A stretch of DNA of 51,825 nt from the NCBI RefSeq assembly GCF_007997085.1, contig NZ_VORR01000031.1:1-51825 (forward strand). Direction: 5' to 3'. A program made the translations under genes and the position numbers. The stretch is from Polaribacter sp. IC066 (GTDB taxonomy: Bacteria > Bacteroidota > Bacteroidia > Flavobacteriales > Flavobacteriaceae). Shown here one piece after another: positions 26,903-33,219 of the stretch. How positions within the stretch are numbered: position 1 is the stretch's first letter; the number at the start of each line of letters is the position of its first letter. Below the pieces are notes generated by a model that saw only the letters and a list, made by a program, of their open reading frames with translations, was not told where the DNA came from and searched no databases.

Positions 26903-27169
26903 ATGGAAAATCTATTGAAAAAAAGCATTCTATTAATGGTGACTATTGCATTATTTACATCTTGTGGTGATATTACCAAAAAAGTTGAGGATAAACTTAA
27001 AGTGTTAAATGAAAAAACACTAAAGCTAGATTCGCTTGTAAACAAAGAATTTAGTAAAGTACCTTCTCTTGATTCTATAATAAACATGAAGGACGATAAA
27101 ATGAGAAAGCTTGACTCCATAATTGATAAGTCGTCTTCTAAATTTGATTCGATTTCTAGTGAAAAATAA
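26903..27169 (+). CDS. small coiled-coil lipoprotein with LDS repeats
   Basis: An 88-residue protein with lipoprotein signal ending IALFTSC, then a lysine-rich helix containing a repeated L-D-S-(I/L) motif: KLDSLVNKEF, SLDSIINMKD and KLDSIIDKSS, with a weaker FDSISSEK. The spacing of the repeats and the heptad-like leucines suggest a short coiled coil anchored to a membrane, loosely like Lpp-type proteins but without their C-terminal Lys-Arg motif. It has its own promoter box and no operon partner. No named family is recognised. Confidence 0.75.
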   Translation: MENLLKKSILLMVTIALFTSCGDITKKVEDKLKVLNEKTLKLDSLVNKEFSKVPSLDSIINMKDDKMRKLDSIIDKSSSKFDSISSEK

Positions 27170-27576
27170 ATTCATTAAAAAAGTTTATTAACAAATAAAG
27201 TATCCTGCTTGTCAAGTAATTTTTGTTTAAACTTTATAACACCTCTTTAAAGACAAAGGAATTATACGATAGTAACATTATTTTTCTTTTTTCATTTTTA
27301 GTTTTTAAAATTAAATTTATGTCAAAAATTTAATTTTAATATCGAAAACTATACGACTATGCGCGCGCTATAATTCATTGATAACTCGGCGTATTTTAAG
27401 AAAATTCTGACATACTGCTATTTCTGATTTATGCATCACCTTTAAGATTATATCTGCTACTAAATACAAACAAAAGGATCGCTGAATTCAAGTCACAAAA
27501 TCAAAAATAATTGAGCATTCATTTATAACAAATGAAATTATTGCCCTACATTTATTGGGTGAATTAAATAAAAGGA
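27170..27576. other. gap of about 400 bp with no recognised content
   Basis: No coding frame, hairpin with T run or tRNA is visible. A short alternating stretch gcgcgcgc at about 27361 stands out in this A+T-rich DNA. The sequence before 27577 carries TACATTTA, only loosely like a -7 box. Confidence 0.4.
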
Positions 27577-28047
27577 ATGAAAAAAGTTGCAATTCTGTTT
27601 TTTAGTCTATTTTTTATTACCCAGATATTTTCTCAAAATAAAGCTATAAAAATCACAAATACCAGCTCTAAAAAAGAAAAAGAAATTAAAGAAAATAAAA
27701 GAGTAAAAATAAAAACAATAAACGGACAGGAGATCTCGGGTCGTTTTAAAGTAAAAAACGACAATACGATTGTCATAAAAAATAACCTTATTAGACTACA
27801 TAACATTTTAGAAATAAAAAGAGACTCTTTATTCATCGCTATTTTAACTAGTACCTTTTTCGTTTATTTAGGCACAGGCTTTGCCATTTATGCCTTATTT
27901 AGTGGTTTACTGGTAAACCCTTCTGCTCTTTTATTGGCAATGCTGGCTGCTGCATTAATTTATATTAGCATGGATTCGCCTAATCTTCAAAAAAAGTATA
28001 AAAACGACAGTAATTGGACGTTTTCGACCACAACAATTTATAAATAA
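27577..28047 (+). CDS. secreted or membrane protein of unknown function
   Basis: A 156-residue protein with signal peptide MKKVAILFFSLFFITQIFSQ and a very lysine-rich stretch (about 22-50). A small beta-strand region follows (RVKIKTINGQEISGRFKVKNDNTIVIKN), resembling an SH3-like or Sm-like fold as far as can be judged by eye. Two hydrophobic helices lie at about 88-110 and 112-132, with a polar tail. The layout suggests an inner-membrane protein with a periplasmic beta domain. No family is recognised. Gaps of about 400 and 280 bp flank it. Confidence 0.65.
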   Translation: MKKVAILFFSLFFITQIFSQNKAIKITNTSSKKEKEIKENKRVKIKTINGQEISGRFKVKNDNTIVIKNNLIRLHNILEIKRDSLFIAILTSTFFVYLGTGFAIYALFSGLLVNPSALLLAMLAAALIYISMDSPNLQKKYKNDSNWTFSTTTIYK

Positions 28048-28240
28048 AAATCATACAAAATGATGTACGCTCATGATACTTTTAAAGCAGTTTTTAAATT
28101 TACACGCACAGTTATGAATTAAAATATTCCTATGCCTCTTAATCAAATAATTAAAGAAGTTAAACAGTTTACCTCGTTTCTAAACTTATTTTCTATTATG
28201 TTAAAATTTATATAAATTATCAAAATAACATCATATTAGC

Positions 28241-28273
28241 ATTAAGTGTTAAGTATTAAGTATTAAATGTTAA
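28241..28273 (+). repeat. short degenerate tandem repeat of attaagt
   Basis: The motif attaagt(g/a)tta is repeated about four times in 33 bp just upstream of the DUF2188 gene. It may be a simple-sequence tract or a set of regulator half-sites. Confidence 0.5.
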
Positions 28274-28279
28274 ATAATC

Positions 28280-28297
28280 TTAACAGAACACTGTTAA
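28280..28297. promoter_or_regulatory. perfect inverted repeat upstream of the DUF2188 gene
   Basis: ttaacag (28280-28286) and ctgttaa (28291-28297) flank aaca, 29 bp before the start codon. The position near the expected promoter is that of an operator. Confidence 0.4.
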
Positions 28298-28325
28298 TTA
28301 AATATAAAAATAACATCTTTAAAAT

Positions 28326-28640
28326 ATGGCAAAAATAATAACAACAAAAAGAGAAGTAGTTTCGGTGAAAATAAGAAAAGCAGGAATATATACTAAAAAA
28401 CTAGGTACTAGAGTCGCTGTTTCTGCTAAACCAGTAAATACTCGAAAATACCATGTAATTATTGGTAATGCTGAAAAATGGACTGTTGTAGCCGACGGAA
28501 ACGTAAGAGCAACAAAAGTTTTTGAGACCAAATTAGGAGCTATTGAATTTGCTACTTCAACTGCGCATAAAATTGAAGGAGAGGTTATAATACATAAAGA
28601 AACTAGACAGATTGAAAATAGAGTTTCATTGGCAAAGTAA
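28326..28640 (+). CDS. DUF2188 domain protein
   Basis: A 104-residue protein. Residues of about 41-98 fit the DUF2188 pattern: KYHVIIGNAEKWTVVADGN, then RATKVFETKLGAIEFA and HKIEGEVIIHKETRQIENR, matching the family's YHV...W.V...A...F..K..A...A......G..IH...G.I. The N-terminal 40 residues are basic and not part of the domain. The gene stops 12 bp before the start of the broken gene 28653-29276, so they probably formed a pair. The function of DUF2188 is unknown; it is often carried on accessory DNA. Confidence 0.8.
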   Translation: MAKIITTKREVVSVKIRKAGIYTKKLGTRVAVSAKPVNTRKYHVIIGNAEKWTVVADGNVRATKVFETKLGAIEFATSTAHKIEGEVIIHKETRQIENRVSLAK

Positions 28641-28652
28641 TTTAATACCGTC

Positions 28653-29276
28653 ATGGCTTTTAACGATAATGTTTTTATAAATTGCCTTTTGATGATGAGT
28701 TTAGGTCTCTACTTAAAGCTCTAGTTTTTGAACTAATATACCTAGGTTTTACACCAAAGCTATCTCAAACCCTATCTTCTTCTTCTATCAGAGTAAACAA
28801 AATTAAAAATATAATAAAATCTTGTAAATATGGTATTCATGACTTATCTCGAAGTAAAGCAATGGCTAGTGGCGAACTTCCTAGATTCAATATGCCATAT
28901 GAGCTAGGATTAGATATTGGAGCTTCAGAATATGGTAGTACAAGATTAAAAACAAAACGGATTTTAATTTTAGAAACAGAAAGAGATCACTATCAAAAGG
29001 TAATTTCTGATATTGTAGATCAAGACATAGAAAATCATAATGATGATCCAAAAACACTAATTACTAAAGTTAGAAATTGGTTTTCAGCAAACTTTCCTAA
29101 TGATACTATAGTTGGCCAAAGCGAAATATGGATTGCTTATAACCAGTTTATTGCCGACCTAAACAATAAGTTTATTGCCAAAATACAGTGAAGCTGAAAT
29201 CGAAGAAATGCCTATTGGGGATTTTATAAAATTTTCTATTGATTGGATAAAGAGCTTTAATGATAGACAAAATTAA
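28653..29276 (+). pseudogene. twice-frameshifted gene of an uncharacterised nucleotide-binding-like family
   Basis: ATG 28653 reads MAFNDNVFINC. A one-base loss near 28685 then moves the frame, and PFDDEFRSLLKALVFELIYL continues it. A long open stretch follows with SSSIRVNKIKNIIKSCKYGI, HDLSRSK and RFNMPYELGLDIG. The D-L-S...N-x-P-x-E-L-G pattern resembles nucleoside deoxyribosyltransferase- or TIR-like Rossmann folds. A stop at 29189 is bypassed by a second shift near 29180, after which KYSEAEIEEMPIGDFIKFSI reaches a stop at 29276. Restoring both shifts gives one protein of about 207 residues similar to a widespread unnamed family as I remember it. No slippery heptamer is evident, so it is probably a recent pseudogene or two sequencing errors. 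Confidence 0.65.
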
Positions 29277-29415
29277 GAGGTATGTAATTAATTTCTAAAT
29301 TTTTACTAAATACTCGGAAAATCCTACCAACCCACACCTTATAATTCTCTTTTACCGATTTTTTTTGCTAACCAATGAGATTCATTATAAATAATGCCTT
29401 ACCGAATTCCGAAAT

Positions 29416-29970
29416 TTACCTCCACTTAATACCGCAACCAACACTCGGTTTTTGGTTTTCTAAAACTGTTTTATTTTCTAATAAATTATCTAGAGAGTTT
29501 CTCAAATCAAACCCTGTAACTGGTTTTCCGTTTCCTGGTCGAGAATTATCTAACTGTCCGTGATAAACCGATTTTAAATCAGCATCAAAAACATAGAAAT
29601 CTGGGGTGCAAGCTGCATCATACTCTTTGGCTACTTTTTGTGTTTCATCAAACAAATACGCAAAAGGATAGCTTAAATTCGCCGCTATTTCTTTCATAAA
29701 TTTAGGTGCATCTTGCGGATAATTTTCAATTTCATTAGAACTTATTGCTATAAAATTGATTCCTTTTTGCTGATATTCATTTGCCATTTTTATCAACTCA
29801 TTATTTACATGAATTACAAACGGACAATGATTACAAATAAACATAATTACAGTTCCTTTTTCTCCTTTTAATTGATTTAAAGAATAAAAAGTATCATCAA
29901 TTGTATTCATTAAATTAAAATATGGAGCTTTTGTGCCTATTTTAAATTCGTTTGATTCTGTTAATGCCAT
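29416..29970 (-). CDS. thioredoxin-fold peroxiredoxin-like protein
   Basis: A 184-residue cytoplasmic protein of the AhpC/TSA-redoxin class (PRX_like subgroup). The core is FKIGTKAPYFNL, then MFICNHCPFVIHVN with Cys46 and Cys49 in a CxxC-type arrangement, IAISSNEIENYPQDAP, and VAKEYDAACTPDFYVFD with the cis-proline motif. The C-terminus ends SVGCGIKWR, the usual subgroup ending. The precise substrate is not known; thiol-dependent peroxide reduction or general redox work is likely. It stands alone, convergent with the broken gene at 28653. Confidence 0.88.
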   Translation of the reverse strand: MALTESNEFKIGTKAPYFNLMNTIDDTFYSLNQLKGEKGTVIMFICNHCPFVIHVNNELIKMANEYQQKGINFIAISSNEIENYPQDAPKFMKEIAANLSYPFAYLFDETQKVAKEYDAACTPDFYVFDADLKSVYHGQLDNSRPGNGKPVTGFDLRNSLDNLLENKTVLENQKPSVGCGIKWR

Positions 29971-30006
29971 GATTAGTTTTTAGTTGTTGGTTGTTCGTTT
30001 TTGGTT

Positions 30007-30073
30007 CGTTTTTGTGAGGAACGAACCAATCTTGTTGACGCACTAACAGATTGCTTCGTACCTCGCAATGACG
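30007..30073. repeat. intergenic palindromic repeat of the attgcgagg type
   Basis: The arms tgaggaacgaaccaatct and agattgcttcgtacctcgc are imperfect complements around a short loop. The outer sequence reads cattgcgagg on the reverse strand. This is the well-known short intergenic palindrome found in many copies in diverse bacterial genomes. It fills most of the gap between the peroxiredoxin-like gene and the flavoprotein gene. Confidence 0.7.
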
Positions 30074-30084
30074 TTTTATTTACT

Positions 30085-31296
30085 TTATTCCTCTGCCAAA
30101 GCCTGCGCACAAATATAACCACCTGTCCAAGCATTCTGAAAATTAAATCCGCCAGTTACGGCATCAATATTTAAAACTTCACCAACAAAAAAGAGGTTTT
30201 TATGTTTTTTACTTTCAAAATTTTTAAAGTTGATTTCCTTTAAATCAATGCCACCAGCAGTTACAAATTCGTCTTTAAAGGTGGTTCTTCCGTTAGCGTT
30301 ATAAATTCCTTTTGTTAACTGATTTGCTAACTTATCTAGTTGCGTAGTATTTAAATCTGCCCAATTTTGGATTTTAGAAATATCAGAAAATAGTACAAAA
30401 CGTTCCCACAATCTTTTAGAAATTTCTGCAAATGGCGATTTTAAAATCACTGTTTTACGTGGTTCTTTCTTTTTTAAATTTAGTAAAACATTTAATACTT
30501 TATCCGTTGGTCTAGACAACCAATTTACTTCTACATTATATTGATATTTTTTCTCTGCTAAAATTCTTGCTCCAAAAGCAGATAACTTTAAAACTGCTGG
30601 CCCGCTCATTCCCCAATGTGTAATTAACAAAGGTCCCGAAGCTTCTAATTTTGTACCTACAATCTGAACAGTAGCATTGGGTACAGACGTGCCTAATAAA
30701 TCTACCAAACGTTTGTCATTAATATTAAAGGTAAACAAAGAAGGAACAGGATTAATTATTGAATGGTCTAAAGTCTCGCATAATTCCCAAACTCTTTTAG
30801 AGCTTCCTGCGGCAATGACTACCTTATCAGCTTCAAAAATTTGCTCTTTTGTGTTGATAATCCACTTTCCGTCTTTTTGATGTATCGAATTTACTCCGTG
30901 ATTTGTAAGTACTTTAATCCCCAACGTATCAATAGAATTTTGAAAACAATCTATAATTGCCTGACTTTTATTAGCTTCAGGAAAAACACGATTATCGCGC
31001 TCTATTTTTAAAGGAACTCCCCGGTCATCAAACCACTCAAAAGTATCTCCTGTCGTAAATTGATGAAAAGGCCCTAACAATTCTTTTTCTCCTCTAGGAT
31101 AAAATTTAACCAATTCTTTCGGTTCAAAACACGCATGTGTAACATTGCATCTTCCCCCTCCAGAAATTCTTACTTTTTGTAAGACGTCTTTCCCTTTTTC
31201 TAGAATCGTAATCTCTAAATCTGGGTTCTTTTCTTTGGCGTTTATCGCTGTAAAATACCCTGCTGCTCCGCCCCCAATTATGATTATTTTGCTCAT
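30085..31296 (-). CDS. BaiN/HI0933-family FAD-dependent oxidoreductase
   Basis: A 403-residue flavoprotein of the HI0933 family. The dinucleotide-binding start is KIIIIGGGAAGYFTAINA (3-20). The family motifs are VRISGGGRCNVTHA (about 42-55), FPEANKSQAI, WGMSGPAVLKLSAFGA, TAGGIDLKEIN and FVGEVLNIDAVTGGFNFQNA, which lies at the C-terminus and closes the FAD site. The length is normal. The physiological substrate is unknown; members are named after the BaiN bile-acid enzyme without evidence for that role here. It follows the GHMP kinase gene with a palindrome between them. Confidence 0.92.
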   Translation of the reverse strand: MSKIIIIGGGAAGYFTAINAKEKNPDLEITILEKGKDVLQKVRISGGGRCNVTHACFEPKELVKFYPRGEKELLGPFHQFTTGDTFEWFDDRGVPLKIERDNRVFPEANKSQAIIDCFQNSIDTLGIKVLTNHGVNSIHQKDGKWIINTKEQIFEADKVVIAAGSSKRVWELCETLDHSIINPVPSLFTFNINDKRLVDLLGTSVPNATVQIVGTKLEASGPLLITHWGMSGPAVLKLSAFGARILAEKKYQYNVEVNWLSRPTDKVLNVLLNLKKKEPRKTVILKSPFAEISKRLWERFVLFSDISKIQNWADLNTTQLDKLANQLTKGIYNANGRTTFKDEFVTAGGIDLKEINFKNFESKKHKNLFFVGEVLNIDAVTGGFNFQNAWTGGYICAQALAEE

Positions 31297-31307
31297 ATTT
31301 TTGTTTT

Positions 31308-31340
31308 AGACCTCACAGGTTTTAAAAACCTGTGAGGTCT
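31308..31340. repeat. 33-bp perfect palindrome between two minus-strand genes
   Basis: agacctcacaggtttt pairs with aaaacctgtgaggtct. It lies just beyond the GHMP kinase stop and before the flavoprotein start, but no T run follows on the minus strand. It could be a weak terminator or, as I recall from flavobacterial genomes, a copy of a dispersed palindrome. Confidence 0.65.
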
Positions 31341-31347
31341 TACGTTT

Positions 31348-32274
31348 TTATAAAATTATCTCTGAATATTTTAATACCGTTTCAAATCCTTTCTTTTTAA
31401 AATACCCAAGGGTATCTGAATTTCCTGTTGCTAAAACAAAGTCTCCACCCCAAGCTCCTAAACTTTTTACTTCTCCAAAATAATCTGGAAATAATTTTTC
31501 TTTTACCGGTTTTAGTTTGATAATAGAACTGATAATTTTTTCATGTTCAAAAATTAGCTTGTCAAAATCTTGAATTGATTTCGCTTTTAAAAACTCCTCT
31601 GAAATCGTTGAAACTGCTTCAATTTCTTTTTGAAAACTATCACCACTTTCTCTAAATTTCGCAATTCCTTCTTTAGAATCTTGTTTCTGATTTAAATGCA
31701 CAAAAAACAACTTTTCTTTAAAACTTGGGCTGAACTTAACGGGCTCAATAATAGGCTTTTTATTTTCAATTTTATAAAAAATAGACGTGTCATTTTGTGC
31801 ACAAGCAATATCATATCCGCTACCTTTAAAAGAGTTCCAAAGTAATTTAAAAGCATCTACTTTTGCCCAAGAAGCAATAGAGTTTATTAAGGTTGATGAA
31901 CTCCCTAATCCCCAATCTCTAGGAAACGTTAGTTTTGTTTTGACAACATATCCATTTTTAGAATTTAAAAAAATAGGATTTAAATTTTTGGCTTCGGTTA
32001 AAATCTCTAACAAGGTTTCTGCGATAAACGCTGCGCTTCCTTCTTTATCAGCGTTAAAAGAACAATTTACCAACCTTAATTTTGGCAAATCAAAAACAGC
32101 CTCAAACCAACATTCTCCTGTATTTGTAAAACTTCCCCAGATTAATTGCGGTTCCTGTATGCTCTCAACAATTAAATCTTGACCAAATTTTGTAGGTACT
32201 GCCAAAGATTGGGCGCCATCTAAAACTAGATATTCTCCTGTTAATAATAATTTTCCGTTTGAATAAAAATTCAT
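31348..32274 (-). CDS. GYDIA-family GHMP kinase (probable phosphomevalonate kinase)
   Basis: A 308-residue GHMP-superfamily kinase. The start MNFYSNGKLLLTGEYLVLDG is the typical first motif, the ATP loop is RDWGLGSSSTLINSIA at about 120-135, and the family-defining GYDIA occurs in SGYDIACAQNDTS, which gives this group its name. The C-terminal glycine motif is LGAWGGDFVLATG. In Bacteroidota this kinase is encoded next to HMG-CoA reductase, as here, with only the transposase locus between. That context and the presence of mevalonate kinase and the decarboxylase make phosphomevalonate the most likely substrate, but this is inference. Confidence 0.87.
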   Translation of the reverse strand: MNFYSNGKLLLTGEYLVLDGAQSLAVPTKFGQDLIVESIQEPQLIWGSFTNTGECWFEAVFDLPKLRLVNCSFNADKEGSAAFIAETLLEILTEAKNLNPIFLNSKNGYVVKTKLTFPRDWGLGSSSTLINSIASWAKVDAFKLLWNSFKGSGYDIACAQNDTSIFYKIENKKPIIEPVKFSPSFKEKLFFVHLNQKQDSKEGIAKFRESGDSFQKEIEAVSTISEEFLKAKSIQDFDKLIFEHEKIISSIIKLKPVKEKLFPDYFGEVKSLGAWGGDFVLATGNSDTLGYFKKKGFETVLKYSEIIL

Positions 32275-32301
32275 TTATTTTTTTGAATTTAATATACCAT
32301 T

Positions 32302-32450
32302 TATTCAATGGGTTTCAACCCATTGAATTTTTATGCATTCAATGGGCTGAAGCCCATTGCTATTGATGAATTTTATTTATCATCAAATTTTTTAAAATCA
32401 TATTTCAATATAAAATCCATATGTTCAATAGGTTAAAACCCATTGCTATT
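32302..32450. repeat. three variant REP-like palindromes downstream of the transposase
   Basis: Three palindromes share the core aatggg...cccatt: tcaatgggtttcaacccattga (32307-32328), caatgggctgaagcccattg (32341-32360), and the degenerate tcaataggttaaaacccattg (32427-32447). The inner bases differ but keep pairing in the first two (gggtt/aaccc, gggct/agccc), which is compensatory change. The second and third are followed by ctattgatgaatt, so a longer unit is repeated. Confidence 0.75.
32376..32418. repeat. 43-bp duplicate of the transposase gene 3' end
   Basis: 32376-32418 is identical to 32558-32600, the last coding bases of the transposase gene, 182 bp apart in direct orientation. It sits between two REP-like palindromes and is probably the stump of a second, lost copy or of a local duplication. 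Confidence 0.8.
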
Positions 32451-32510
32451 GATGAATTGCATTTAATTCATTTTATGAATTAAATTCCATGAATCGAATC
32501 CTGTTCAATT

Positions 32511-32551
32511 GCATCATGCTTTAGCATGATGATGATGATGATGATGATGAT
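32511..32551. repeat. hairpin plus ATG trinucleotide tract
   Basis: catcatgc (32513-32520 area) pairs with gcatgatg to form a hairpin whose right arm runs into eight and two-thirds tandem ATG units at 32526-32551. The tract ends 5 bp before the transposase stop, so slippage here would change the DNA just behind the gene. Confidence 0.75.
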
Positions 32552-32555
32552 AAAA

Positions 32556-32996
32556 TTATTTATCATCAAATTTTTTAAAATCATATTTCAATATAAAATC
32601 TTCATATTCTTCCTGAAAAGATTTTTTAGCATGATGCCTTTCTTGATTTCTAATATAATTTCTAACCTTCTCAACAATCGATTCTGATACAGAAACAGCA
32701 AAATATTCCGTTTGCCATTGAAATTTTTCTTTTGTTAATCCTTGTTGATTAATCCAAAAAGAAGATTCTCCTTTAATCAATTGCATCAGCTTTTGTATCG
32801 TTTGATCCGATCCCAGAGAAACTAAACAATGACAATGATCTGAATATCCGTTTACAAAATCTATATGAATACCTTTTTCTTTACCGTTTTTTTTTATGTG
32901 CTTCCATACCTTTTGTCTCAATTCTTTTGTTTCCAAAAACGGAACTCTATTTTTGGTACTCCAAACAAAATGTATGTAAACCTTTATAAATGACAT
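32556..32996 (-). CDS. REP-associated tyrosine transposase (IS200/Y1 family)
   Basis: A 146-residue HUH-type single-strand transposase. The beginning IHFVWSTKNRVPFL, the metal-binding HUH motif in GYSDHCHCLVSL (His54, His56), LMQLIKGESSFWINQ and the catalytic Tyr114 in VRNYIRNQERHH are all intact. The length suits the IS200/IS605 TnpA group and its domesticated REP-associated branch. No tnpB is nearby. It is flanked by palindromes on both sides: six tandem copies upstream and three variants downstream. That is the expected arrangement for an enzyme that recognises and cuts REP hairpins. It sits between the two mevalonate genes 31348 and 33220. Confidence 0.92.
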   Translation of the reverse strand: MSFIKVYIHFVWSTKNRVPFLETKELRQKVWKHIKKNGKEKGIHIDFVNGYSDHCHCLVSLGSDQTIQKLMQLIKGESSFWINQQGLTKEKFQWQTEYFAVSVSESIVEKVRNYIRNQERHHAKKSFQEEYEDFILKYDFKKFDDK

Positions 32997-33007
32997 GATT
33001 TTTTTTC

Positions 33008-33217
33008 ATCAATTAACAATGGGTTGAAACCCATTGCTGTTTATCAATTAACAACGGGTTGAAACCCATTGCTATTTATCAATTAACAACGGGTTGAAAC
33101 CCATTGCTATTTATCAATTAACAACGGGTTGAAACCCATTGCTATTCATCAATTAACAACGGGTTGAAACCCATTGCTATTTATCAATTAACAACGGGTT
33201 GAAACCCATTGCTATTC
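33008..33217. repeat. six tandem 35-bp REP units upstream of the transposase
   Basis: Units start at 33008, 33043, 33078, 33113, 33148 and 33183, each 35 bp. Each holds an 18-bp hairpin core, perfect in unit 1 (aatgggttgaaacccatt) and with one G-T wobble in units 2-6 (aacgggttgaaacccatt), plus an invariant linker gct(a/g)tt(t/c)atcaattaac. Units 2-6 differ only at single bases, so the expansion is recent. The last unit ends 2 bp before the HMG-CoA reductase stop codon. Confidence 0.92.
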
Positions 33218-33219
33218 AA

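Noticed and set aside
28319..28654. minus-strand frame opposite the DUF2188 gene
   Set aside because: It mirrors a gene with clear domain similarity and has no family resemblance or upstream signals of its own. The same holds for 24158-24574 opposite the ExbB-like gene and 18516-18869 opposite rluB.
28653..29276. programmed frameshifting in the gene beside DUF2188
   Set aside because: Two separate one-base shifts without an evident slippery heptamer or following structure make mutation or sequence error more likely.
33008..33217. CRISPR array
   Set aside because: The units are regular, but the linkers between hairpins are identical, so there are no unique spacers, and no cas genes are near. 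The adjacent Y1 transposase explains the palindromes better.
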